A stretch of 41,936 nt of DNA from assembly GCA_938049325.1 (NCBI GenBank), contig CALICC010000003.1, forward strand, positions 1 through 41,936, in the 5' to 3' direction. Below are positions 18,145 through 26,787 of the stretch, one piece after another. How positions within the stretch are numbered: the stretch's first letter is position 1; each line of letters begins with the position of its first letter. Origin of the DNA: an uncultured Ilumatobacter sp. (GTDB taxonomy: Bacteria > Actinomycetota > Acidimicrobiia > Acidimicrobiales > Ilumatobacteraceae). Under the pieces are notes generated by a model. The model ran no database searches, was not told the DNA's origin, and was given only the letters and a program-made list of their open reading frames with translations. The position numbers were made by a program, and so were the translations under genes.

Positions 18145-19265
18145 GGCGTCTCCTGGCTGTCGTCCACCGTAGTGGCTGCGGCCAATGCCTCGATTGCCGA
18201 ACGCTGAGCGTCGGTCAATTCGGTCGGCACCTCGACGTCAACGGTCACGATCAGGTTGCCCTTCGTCGTGCCGTTCCTTGTGGTGCGCTCGATGCCTTTG
18301 TCTTTGACTCGATGTCGACTTCCCGATTGGGTTCCGGGCTTGATCCGCAGCGTGACGTCGCCACCGTTGAGCGTCGGAACCAAGACATCGGCACCGAGCG
18401 CCGCGTCGGCGAACGAGATCGGGACATGCACTGTCAGGTTGTCGCCCGAGCGACCGAACCGGTGATGCGGCATGACCTTGAGTTCCACCAACAGGTCGCC
18501 GGCCGGCCCGCCATTCCGGCCCGGCGCGCCGCGACCTTTGAGCCGGATCGTCTGGCCGTCTTTGACGCCGGCCGGGATTCGGGTCTTGACCTCACGCTGG
18601 CGCCTTTCGATGCCGGTGCCGCGACACGTCGTGCACGGATCATCGATACGCACGCCGTTGCCCTGGCAGACGCCGCACGGTGCGGTCATCGCAAAGAAGC
18701 CTTGGTTGTCGTCGACCACCCCGCGACCGCCGCAGCTCTGACACACCTTTGGGCTGGTTCCGGGCTTCGCGCCCGAACCGGTACACGTGGAGCACTGAGC
18801 GTCAGAAGTGAGGAAGAGCGAGGTTTCGATCCCCGCAACAGCGTCCTCGAAATCGACGGTGAGTTGCGCTTCGACGTCGGCACCGCGACGCGGCCCAACG
18901 CCTGCGCCCGAGCGAGACCTGCCCTGACGTCCGCCGAACGCATTGCCCAGCAGGTCGCCGAGTCCGCCGCCCATGTCGCCGACGTTGAACGAGAAACCAC
19001 CGGGTCCGCCGCCACCACCGCGCATCGGTCCGAGTGCACGGACCTCGTCGTATTCGCTGCGTTTGTCGGGATCGCCCAGCACGTCGTAGGCCGCCGAGAT
19101 GTCCTTGAACTTCTCCTCGGCGACGTCGTTGCCCGGGTTCTTGTCGGGATGGAGATCGCTGGCGAGCCTGCGATAGGCCTTCTTGATCTCTTTGTCGCTT
19201 GCGTTCTTCGAGACGCCGAGCGTCTCGTAGTAGTCCTTCTCGAACCACTCTCTTTGGGGATTCAT
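18141..19265 (-). CDS. dnaJ: Chaperone protein DnaJ
   Basis: J domain [38 protein letters not shown] region; CxxCxGxG-type zinc motifs ([36 protein letters not shown]). Confidence 0.96.
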   Translation of the reverse strand: MNPQREWFEKDYYETLGVSKNASDKEIKKAYRRLASDLHPDKNPGNDVAEEKFKDISAAYDVLGDPDKRSEYDEVRALGPMRGGGGGPGGFSFNVGDMGGGLGDLLGNAFGGRQGRSRSGAGVGPRRGADVEAQLTVDFEDAVAGIETSLFLTSDAQCSTCTGSGAKPGTSPKVCQSCGGRGVVDDNQGFFAMTAPCGVCQGNGVRIDDPCTTCRGTGIERRQREVKTRIPAGVKDGQTIRLKGRGAPGRNGGPAGDLLVELKVMPHHRFGRSGDNLTVHVPISFADAALGADVLVPTLNGGDVTLRIKPGTQSGSRHRVKDKGIERTTRNGTTKGNLIVTVDVEVPTELTDAQRSAIEALAAATTVDDSQETP

Positions 19266-19294
19266 CGCTGAGGTTCACCTCCTCTCGAGCGAAT

Positions 19295-19324
19295 GGTTGC
19301 GTTGACGGCGTCGCCAACGCAACC
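19295..19324 (-). other. Intercistronic stem-loop between grpE and dnaJ
   Basis: GGTTGCGTTG-ACGGCGTCGC-CAACGCAACC: perfect 10-bp stem, 10-nt loop region. Confidence 0.6.
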
Positions 19325-19335
19325 GGGGCTGGGGA

Positions 19336-19977
19336 CTAGTCCGTGGTCTTGACCATGGCGGCGCGAAGAGTTTGACCCTTCCAGCGGTACCCGCTGCGCA
19401 GCACCTCGGCCACGACAGGGTCGCCACCGTCGACCGGTTCGTGCGCAACCGCTTCGGCCACTTCAGGATCGAACGGTTGGCCGTCGAGGTCGAGTGTTTC
19501 GAGACCGTGCTTCTTCAACTCGACGAGCATCTGGTTCAGCAACGGACCGACCTCTTCGGGGTGGCGTAGGAACGCCGCCTCGGCCGCATCGAGCACGGGG
19601 AGCATCGCTTCCGCGAGCCGACCGGTTGCTCGATCGGCTTCGGCTTGCGAGCGGATCGCTGACTGTTTGCGGAAGTTGTCGAAGTCGGCCTGCACGCGCT
19701 GTGCCATCGACTTGAACTGGTCGCGCTCGTCGAGCACGGCCGGTACGTCGACCTCGGAGTAGTCGATCTCTTCGACGACCTCCGCGGCCTCTTCGTCGAG
19801 CAGACGGTTGATGCCGGCGGTGACATCGTCGACTTCGCTCGCTCGCTCGTCGCCGTCTCCGGCGCCCGACCCCCCGGACCCGTCGGCGGCACCGGAGGCG
19901 CTGCCGCTGGGTCCGAGATCTGGGTCGTGGACATCCGGGTCGTAGTTGTCACCGTCTCCGGTGTTCTGGTCCGACAC
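19336..19977 (-). CDS. grpE: Nucleotide exchange factor GrpE
   Basis: GrpE core RVQADFDNFRKQSAIRSQAEADRATGRLAEAMLPVLDAAEAAF; GTG start at 19977 just after dnaK stop; track start 20049 lies inside dnaK. Confidence 0.93.
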   Translation of the reverse strand: MSDQNTGDGDNYDPDVHDPDLGPSGSASGAADGSGGSGAGDGDERASEVDDVTAGINRLLDEEAAEVVEEIDYSEVDVPAVLDERDQFKSMAQRVQADFDNFRKQSAIRSQAEADRATGRLAEAMLPVLDAAEAAFLRHPEEVGPLLNQMLVELKKHGLETLDLDGQPFDPEVAEAVAHEPVDGGDPVVAEVLRSGYRWKGQTLRAAMVKTTD

Positions 19978-19984
19978 AGCGGCC

Positions 19985-21844
19985 TCAGCTCTCGTCGTCG
20001 ACGATTTCGGCGTCAACGATGTCGTCGTCGTCAGGTGCGTTGTCGCCACCCTCGCCCGACTCCTGGCCCGAGGCCGACGAGCCGGCGCCGCCGGCGTCTT
20101 TGGCAGCTGCTTCGTACAGCTTCTGGCTGAAGGCCTGACTCGCCGACATCAGCGTGTCGGTGGCGGTCTTGATGGCCTCGTTGTCGTTGCCTGCCAGCGC
20201 CGTCTTGAGGTCGGCGAGCGGCTGCTCGACCGCGTCCTTCTCGGCAGCGTCGACGTTGTCGCCCTGATCCTTGAGGACCTTCTCGGTCTGATGGACCAAC
20301 GATTCGGCGTTGTTCCGGATCTCAGCTTCCTCGCGGCGCTGCTTGTCTTCTTCAGCATGCGCTTCGGCGTCTTTGACCATCTGCTCGATGTCGTCCTTGT
20401 TGATGGTCGACTGGCCGGTGATGGTCATCGACTGTTCCTTCTTCGTCGCCCGGTCGGTGGCCGACACGTGGACGATGCCGTTGGCATCGATGTCGAACAC
20501 GACCTCGATCTGAGGCACGCCGCGTGGGGCCGGCGGCAGGTCGACCAGCTGGAACTTGCCGAGCGTCTTGTTGTACTGCGACATGTCGCGCTCGCCCTGA
20601 AGGACGTGGATCTCGACCGACGGCTGGTTGTCTTCAGCGGTCGTGAAGACCTCCGAGCGCTTGGTCGGGATCGTGGTGTTGCGCTCGATGAGCTTGGTCA
20701 TGATGCCGCCCTTGGTTTCGATACCAAGCGACAGCGGGGTCACGTCGAGCAGCAGGACGTCCTTGACGTCGCCGCGCAGCACGCCAGCCTGGATCGCTGC
20801 ACCGATGGCGACGACCTCGTCGGGGTTGACGGTCTTGTTCGGCTCTTTGCCGGTCAGGCTCTGCACCAGATCGGTGACAGCGGGCATGCGGGTCGAGCCG
20901 CCCACGAGGATCACGTGGTGCAGGTCGCCCTTGGCGACGCCAGCGTCCTTGAGTGCCTGCTCGAACGGCACACGGCAGCGCTCGATGAGGTCGGCGGTCA
21001 TCTCCTGGAACTTCGAGCGGCTGAGGCTCTCGTCGAGGTGAAGCGGGCCATCGGCGGTCGCGGTGATGAACGGCAGGTTGATCTGCGTCGACTGCGTCTG
21101 GCTCAGTTCGATCTTCGCCTTCTCAGCAGCTTCCTGCAGGCGCTGCGCGGCCATGCGGTCTTGGCTCAGGTCAACGCCGTGGGCTGCCTTGAACTGATCG
21201 ACCAGCCACTGGATGATGCGCTGATCCCAGTCGTCGCCGCCGAGGCTGGTGTCGCCGTGGGTCGACTTGACTTCGAACACGCCGTCACCGATTTCGAGCA
21301 CCGACACATCGAAGGTGCCGCCGCCGAGGTCGAACACGAGGATGGTTTCGTCTTCGGAGCCCTTCTCGAGGCCGTACGCGAGCGCAGCGGCGGTGGGCTC
21401 GTTGATGATGCGGAGCACTTCGAGGCCCGCGATGGTGCCGGCTTCCTTGGTGGCGGTGCGTTGAGCGTCGTCGAAGTACGCGGGAACGGTGATGACGGCC
21501 TGAGTGACCGTGTCACCCAGGTAGCTCTCGGCGTCGCGCTTGAGCTTCATCAGCGTGCGAGCGCTGATCTCCTGTGCGGTGTACTGCTTGCCGTCGACGT
21601 CGTCGGTCTTCCAGCCGGCCTCGCCGATATGGCGCTTCACGCTCCGAAATGTGCGGTCAGGGTTGGTGATCGCCTGGCGCTTGGCCACTTCACCGACGAG
21701 CACTTCGCCAGTCTTGGAGAATGCGACCACCGAGGGAGTGGTGCGGGCGCCTTCGGAGTTGGGAATGACGACGGGGTCGCCACCTTCGAGAACCGAGACG
21801 ACGGAGTTGGTGGTACCGAGGTCGATGCCGACTGCTTTGGCCAT
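19985..21844 (-). CDS. dnaK: Molecular chaperone DnaK (Hsp70)
   Basis: [54 protein letters not shown]-type; [10 protein letters not shown]. Confidence 0.98.
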   Translation of the reverse strand: MAKAVGIDLGTTNSVVSVLEGGDPVVIPNSEGARTTPSVVAFSKTGEVLVGEVAKRQAITNPDRTFRSVKRHIGEAGWKTDDVDGKQYTAQEISARTLMKLKRDAESYLGDTVTQAVITVPAYFDDAQRTATKEAGTIAGLEVLRIINEPTAAALAYGLEKGSEDETILVFDLGGGTFDVSVLEIGDGVFEVKSTHGDTSLGGDDWDQRIIQWLVDQFKAAHGVDLSQDRMAAQRLQEAAEKAKIELSQTQSTQINLPFITATADGPLHLDESLSRSKFQEMTADLIERCRVPFEQALKDAGVAKGDLHHVILVGGSTRMPAVTDLVQSLTGKEPNKTVNPDEVVAIGAAIQAGVLRGDVKDVLLLDVTPLSLGIETKGGIMTKLIERNTTIPTKRSEVFTTAEDNQPSVEIHVLQGERDMSQYNKTLGKFQLVDLPPAPRGVPQIEVVFDIDANGIVHVSATDRATKKEQSMTITGQSTINKDDIEQMVKDAEAHAEEDKQRREEAEIRNNAESLVHQTEKVLKDQGDNVDAAEKDAVEQPLADLKTALAGNDNEAIKTATDTLMSASQAFSQKLYEAAAKDAGGAGSSASGQESGEGGDNAPDDDDIVDAEIVDDES

Positions 21845-21880
21845 GATGTGCTCGCTTTCTGCGGGGAACGGTATTCAGAT

Positions 21881-21901
21881 CTTGAATTGGTGAGACTCAA
21901 G
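21881..21901 (-). promoter_or_regulatory. HAIR-type HspR operator upstream of dnaK
   Basis: CTTGAAT-TGGTGAG-ACTCAAG versus HAIR consensus CTTGAGT-N7-ACTCAAG (one mismatch), 37 nt upstream of dnaK ATG. Confidence 0.88.
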
Positions 21902-21982
21902 ATAGAGGGCGTGACCCCCTTCACCAACCCCACCATCAGAAATCCTGAGTCACATCAACTCAACTTCTGCGCCGATCATCCG

Positions 21983-22034
21983 TTTCACGCCAGGCGTAAA
22001 ACAACAGCTCGTGGATTCACGCCTGGCGTGAAAA
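21983..22034. repeat. Pair of 17-bp palindromes TTCACGCC-W-GGCGTRAA, centres 32 bp apart
   Basis: TTCACGCCAGGCGTAAA (21984-22000) and TTCACGCCTGGCGTGAA (22016-22032) in cdd-dnaK intergenic region. Confidence 0.85.
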
Positions 22035-22039
22035 CACAT

Positions 22040-22447
22040 TTAGAGGAGGTTTTCGGGGCCGAAGGAGGCAGGAAGCAGCTCGTTCATCGTCATGGTGAGC
22101 ACCTTGCCGGACAGGGTCGTGGCATGGATCCGAGTCGACGCATCGCTGAATTCGCGGATCCGTTGCCGACACCCACCGCACGGAGTGCCCGGCGACTGCT
22201 CATCGGTCACTGTGACAATCTCGGCAATGACCGGCGTGCGTGCCGACGAGGCGACCATGGCGGCAATCGCGCCGGCTTCGGCACACGTGCCTTCGGGGTA
22301 CGACGCGTTCTCCACGTTGCAACCAACAAACACCTCGCCCCCGACCGAACGGATCGCGGCGCCGACCGGGTACTTCGAATACGGGCTGTGTGAGCGCTCC
22401 CGCACAGCACACGCAGCATCGAACAGGTCGGCGATCGTCTCGTCCAT
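22040..22447 (-). CDS. cdd: Cytidine deaminase
   Basis: SPYSKYPVGAAIRSVGGEVFVGCNVENASYPEGTCAEAGAIAAM and TPCGGCRQRIREFS catalytic motifs. Confidence 0.95.
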   Translation of the reverse strand: MDETIADLFDAACAVRERSHSPYSKYPVGAAIRSVGGEVFVGCNVENASYPEGTCAEAGAIAAMVASSARTPVIAEIVTVTDEQSPGTPCGGCRQRIREFSDASTRIHATTLSGKVLTMTMNELLPASFGPENLL

Positions 22448-22592
22448 ACGTCGAGCTTGTCACTTCGACGCCGCGCCATCACGCCACTTCGCAGCGACAT
22501 GCCCAACACGCGGCACAACATGTCGCTCACTGCGGCGCCGGGAAGTTCTCCCCAGTGCGGGTGCGACCGGTACCTCACTATTGTCACCAGCT

Positions 22593-24098
22593 GTGGAGCT
22601 GACCGACACCTTGATGCAGACGCCCGTGTGGAGCGACGTCGACATCGCGCAGCATCAGATCCCGATCATCGACACACCGTTCGTGTCGGTCGGCGGCGGG
22701 ATGGGTTCGCTTGCGATGATCGACACGCTGCGCATCGCAGGCATCCCGGCCGAGTCATTGACCGTGCTCTCCGATCTCGGTGTGCCGTCGCAAACGTACG
22801 AGTACTTGGCCAACAACAGCCAGATCCCTCGCGAAGAGCGCCTCCGCAGCGACTCCAGTTCGACGATCGACTGCATCTGGGGATGGCCCGGCTACGCGCT
22901 CCGCGAAGCAATCGCCAAGCGCGATCCGAAGCCGGCAATTCAAGTGTTCGCCGAACCCATTCTCACCGAGTACTTCACACCGCAGGCCGGTCAGGTCTAC
23001 GAGTCGGTGCGCCGCGAAGCGCAACGCATTGGATGGGAACGCATGTTGCGCCGAGGCGTCGTGCGCACAGTTCGCCGCCGACGCGAGGGCGGGTACTTCG
23101 TGATCCACACGCCGAGTGGCGAGACGGGGACCACACAAGGACGCATTGCCTACCGCTGCCACCACGTCCACGTTGCCGTCGGCTACCCCGGTGTGCGGAT
23201 GTTGCCCGATCTGCAGGCCTACCTCACGAAACACAACGACTACGCCCGCGTCGTGAACGCCTACCAACCACATCTCCACGTCTACGAAGAAGCACTCAAG
23301 CGACCGTGCACGATCGTGATACGCGGCGCCGGCATCGTCGCATCACGCATCTTGCAACGCCTGATCGATGACCGCGACCTCGGTAACGCGAACACGCGAA
23401 TCGTCCACCTGTTTCGGAGCTACCCCGACGGGCCACAGGGCGAAAGCCTCACCTTCCGACGCCCCGCTCGGCGCGGTTGGGCCTATCAGGCGTTCAACTA
23501 CCCGAAGGCTGCGTGGGGCGGACAGCTGCGCGTTCAGCTCGAGCAGCTCGAAGGCGAGGAGCGTTCCAAGCTGATCGACGACATGGGTGGCACCAACACC
23601 GCACCCCGAGCCGACTGGAAAGAGCAACTCGACCGCGGGAACGCCGAAGGCTTCTATCAACAACTCGTCGGCACGCTCTCGTCGATCCAGCCCTCCGGCA
23701 ACGGCATCGAGACCACCATCCAACAACCGAGCGGCGCGGTCGCGACGCTCGAAGCCGACTTCATCATCGATGCGACGGGGCTCGAAGCGGGGATCGAAGA
23801 ACACCGCGTCCTTCGCGACCTCGTCGACTACGGCGGCGCACAGAAGAACCCCAAGGGCCGTCTCGACGTGGAGCGCGATTTTCTCGTGCGGGGCACCGAG
23901 TCAGGCACGGGGCGCATGTACGCCTCGGGATCGATCACACTCGGCGGTTACTACGCAGGCGTCGACTCGTTCCTCGGGCTGCACTACGCCGCACTCCGCA
24001 TTGCCGACTCACTCGCCGAGAACGGTTTCGGCAGCAAGATCGGTCCGGTTCGTTCCGCCACCCAGTGGTGGAAATGGGCCCGCAACATCCCCATTTGA
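22593..24098 (+). CDS. FAD/NAD(P)-binding flavoprotein (uncharacterised oxidoreductase)
   Basis: VSVGGGMGSLAMIDTLRIAG, second dinucleotide-binding motif IVIRGAGIVASRILQRLI, C-terminal ASGSITLGGYYAGVDSFLGLHYAALRIADSL; start GTG 22593 or ATG 22614. Confidence 0.7.
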   Translation: MELTDTLMQTPVWSDVDIAQHQIPIIDTPFVSVGGGMGSLAMIDTLRIAGIPAESLTVLSDLGVPSQTYEYLANNSQIPREERLRSDSSSTIDCIWGWPGYALREAIAKRDPKPAIQVFAEPILTEYFTPQAGQVYESVRREAQRIGWERMLRRGVVRTVRRRREGGYFVIHTPSGETGTTQGRIAYRCHHVHVAVGYPGVRMLPDLQAYLTKHNDYARVVNAYQPHLHVYEEALKRPCTIVIRGAGIVASRILQRLIDDRDLGNANTRIVHLFRSYPDGPQGESLTFRRPARRGWAYQAFNYPKAAWGGQLRVQLEQLEGEERSKLIDDMGGTNTAPRADWKEQLDRGNAEGFYQQLVGTLSSIQPSGNGIETTIQQPSGAVATLEADFIIDATGLEAGIEEHRVLRDLVDYGGAQKNPKGRLDVERDFLVRGTESGTGRMYASGSITLGGYYAGVDSFLGLHYAALRIADSLAENGFGSKIGPVRSATQWWKWARNIPI

Positions 24099-24170
24099 TT
24101 CGTCCGACTTCACACGACCTCACCGCATCGCTCCGCACACCGAGCTCAACTCAGCACACATCGAGCACAC

Positions 24171-24647
24171 ATGACACCCACACTCTTCGGCAGAATCCAG
24201 ACTCGCGTCGTGATGATCCTTGTCCTCGGCTTCCCCTGGACGGTCGTCATCACACCGTTCTTGCCGAATCCCGACAGCGCATCGCTCGACGATCAATACA
24301 TCACGATGTTCACCGCGCTCCTCGTCGTCGGCGTCGTCGGGGTCGGATGGGAGTGCGTCTATCACGGGCTTCAGCAGTTCCGCTGGGAGAAGGACTGGCC
24401 GACGATCTTCGGCCTGGTCGTCGCGTTGCCGGAAGGCATCCTCACGTATCTGATCCTGAACGCCGGTGCGCCGTGGGATCGCCGCCCGCGCCCGGGCTCC
24501 TTCGACCCCGGCTCGATCCCCCTCTCGACGTTCGTCCCGATGTTCCTGACCGTCTGGATCATCATCTGGGCGTTCACCAATGGCCCGATGCAGATCTTCT
24601 CGCTGCGCTGGCGCTTCCGCGGCGGACGATTCGACTCGAACTGGTGA
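24171..24647 (+). CDS. Small integral membrane protein
   Basis: Several hydrophobic segments (VVMILVLGFPWTVVITPFL, MFTALLVVGVVGVGW, FVPMFLTVWIIIWAF). Confidence 0.75.
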   Translation: MTPTLFGRIQTRVVMILVLGFPWTVVITPFLPNPDSASLDDQYITMFTALLVVGVVGVGWECVYHGLQQFRWEKDWPTIFGLVVALPEGILTYLILNAGAPWDRRPRPGSFDPGSIPLSTFVPMFLTVWIIIWAFTNGPMQIFSLRWRFRGGRFDSNW

Positions 24648-25927
24648 ACAATCTCGACATCGACGCGATCGTCGGCGAGGCCGACGCGGCGCGAACGGCG
24701 GTCGATCGACGTCGAGCCATCGGTGCACAATCGGTGTCGATCGTGATCACGATCGTGTGGCTCGTGTTCGTCACCGGACGCGAACACTGGGACCGCGTCC
24801 TCGACAACTGGATTGCCTCGGTCACGATGGTCTTCGGCAGTTTCGTGGCGGGCGCAACACCACAGGGCGGGGGTGCCGTTGCGTTTCCGGTGTTCACGAA
24901 GGGCCTCGAGATCCCCAGCGAGGTCGCACGCACGTTCTCGCTGTGCATCCAGACGGTCGGTATGGGCGCCGCCGCGCTCGCCATTTTGATTCGGCGCCGT
25001 CGCGTCGAACTCCGCGCGCTCGCCGTCGCCGGTCCGGCAGCAACGGTCGGTTTCGCGGTCGGTTATTTCGTGTTGAGCGACCGCAACGCGCCGTTCGCTC
25101 CGTCGATTCTGCCGGGCGCGTACGTGAAGGTCAGCTTCACACTGCTCACGGCCGCGATGGCCTACGTGACGTATCTCGCCTACCGCGTCCATCTCCTCGC
25201 GGTCCGACCGACCGTCACTTCCTACAGCACCCGGTTCACGATCACGCTCGCGCTGTGCGGTCTGTTCGGTGGTGTCGCGAGCTCACAGGTCGGCTCCGGC
25301 GCCGACGTATTCCTGTACCTCGGGCTGGTGGTCCTCGCGGGATTGAGCCCTCGGGTCGGCGTCGCGACGAGCGTCGTCTTGATGGCGATGATCTCGACGC
25401 TCGGACTGCTGGTCAGCGGCGTGTTCGACGGCCACCTCGCCATCGCGTTCGACTCGATCGGCGACGTGACGTCAGTCGGCGGCGACGCCGTCGCATCACG
25501 TCCGGATGGTCCAACGTTCGCAACCGGAGCCGGGCTCGAGGCGAGCCGATTCGATCTGTTCGGACTCTGGATCGCCGCCGTACCCATCGTGGCCTGGGGC
25601 GCTCCGCTCGGAGCATGGGTCACATCACGCATCACCGATCGGCGGCTCGTGATCGCCGTCATGGCACTCGCCGCCATCGAGGTCGTCACCACGATGATCT
25701 TCGTGACCGAACTGCGCTCTGACCTCACACTCGTCGTCTTCGCGGTGGCCGCAATCGGGCTCTTGCTCGCAACGCTGCGGTGGTTGCAACGCAACCGCGT
25801 GCAACTTCTGCAGCTCGATGCGGTCGGCGCCGACACGGTGTTGCGTCGCAGCGGCGTCGACATCGGCCCTCGCTTCCGCGAGCAGCTCGGTCAGGTCGAC
25901 GACACGTCGGAGAATGGTCCAACATGA
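24644..25927 (+). CDS. TauE/SafE-like sulfite/anion exporter family membrane protein
   Basis: FVAGATPQGGGAVAFPVFTKGLEIPSEVARTFSLCIQTVGMGAAALAIL plus many TM segments; GTG start overlaps preceding stop (GTGA). Confidence 0.82.
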   Translation: MNNLDIDAIVGEADAARTAVDRRRAIGAQSVSIVITIVWLVFVTGREHWDRVLDNWIASVTMVFGSFVAGATPQGGGAVAFPVFTKGLEIPSEVARTFSLCIQTVGMGAAALAILIRRRRVELRALAVAGPAATVGFAVGYFVLSDRNAPFAPSILPGAYVKVSFTLLTAAMAYVTYLAYRVHLLAVRPTVTSYSTRFTITLALCGLFGGVASSQVGSGADVFLYLGLVVLAGLSPRVGVATSVVLMAMISTLGLLVSGVFDGHLAIAFDSIGDVTSVGGDAVASRPDGPTFATGAGLEASRFDLFGLWIAAVPIVAWGAPLGAWVTSRITDRRLVIAVMALAAIEVVTTMIFVTELRSDLTLVVFAVAAIGLLLATLRWLQRNRVQLLQLDAVGADTVLRRSGVDIGPRFREQLGQVDDTSENGPT

Positions 25928-26787
25928 GGCTGGGCGACTACGAGCTCATCGAGCGACTCGGCGATGGCAACCACGGCATCTTCCACATCGCCAAGCCACC
26001 TGCGCGTCTCGGCCTGGCCGATCCGATGGTGACGCTGAAAGTGCTCGATCACTTCGGGTCGGCAGACGACTTCAAGCGGATCACGAACGAGCTGCGGCTC
26101 CTCCACTCGTTGCAGTCACCGCACCTCGTCGAACTCCTCGATGCAGGGTCGGTCGACGGGCGCATGTACCTGGCGACACGGTTCTACCCGGGAGGCCCGC
26201 TGTCCGACATTCGTGACACGCTCGATCGAGCGACGCTGGTCGCCGTGGTTGCCGACGCCGCCCGAGGCGCGCACGCCATGCACGAGGTGGGTGTTGCGCA
26301 CCGCGACATCAACCCACAAAACGTCTTCATCGATCGCACTCGAGGCCGCCTGGCCGACCTCGGATTGGCACAAACGCTGGCAGGAGCAACCGCCACGGTC
26401 GGCACCGGTCCGATCGGTTCGCTCCAGTTCATCGACCCCGAGCTCGCATGGGGTGGCCAAGCTTCGCGAGCGACCGACGTGTGGTCGATCGGCATCACGC
26501 TGCACTGCGCGCTGAGCGACCAGCTGCCGTTCGGCGAGATTCCGACGTCGAGCCTGATGGCCGCGCTGCGCCACGTGGTGCACACCCCACCCTCGCTCGA
26601 CCACCGCTTCGAACCCGAGCTGCTGAATGTCGTCAGCCGTTGCCTCGCGCCGATCGGCGAACGATTCAGCACTGCGCTCGAAGTCGCCGAGCAACTCGAC
26701 GACGTGAGCCGCCAACTCGCACAAGCAATGCCCGCCGACCGTCGGACCGAGCAGACTGATCACATGGAGGACCATCCCGATGTCTGA
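25924..26787 (+). CDS. Serine/threonine protein kinase (no TM)
   Basis: ERLGDGNHGIFH glycine loop, TLKVL lysine, VAHRDINPQNVF catalytic loop, LADLGLA, DVWSIGITLHCAL; ATG overlaps stop of upstream gene (ATGA). Confidence 0.88.
   Translation: MRLGDYELIERLGDGNHGIFHIAKPPARLGLADPMVTLKVLDHFGSADDFKRITNELRLLHSLQSPHLVELLDAGSVDGRMYLATRFYPGGPLSDIRDTLDRATLVAVVADAARGAHAMHEVGVAHRDINPQNVFIDRTRGRLADLGLAQTLAGATATVGTGPIGSLQFIDPELAWGGQASRATDVWSIGITLHCALSDQLPFGEIPTSSLMAALRHVVHTPPSLDHRFEPELLNVVSRCLAPIGERFSTALEVAEQLDDVSRQLAQAMPADRRTEQTDHMEDHPDV

Noticed and set aside
19946-22393. 815-aa plus-strand ORF
   Set aside because: Antisense to dnaK and cdd, both unambiguous
22092-22592. N-terminal extension of the flavoprotein ORF
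   Set aside because: Overlaps cdd and a divergent promoter region; good start at GTG 22593 or ATG 22614
23477-24643. N-terminal extension of the TauE/SafE-like ORF
   Set aside because: Arg-rich out-of-frame translation of the flavoprotein and membrane protein genes; GTG at 24644 gives the proper start
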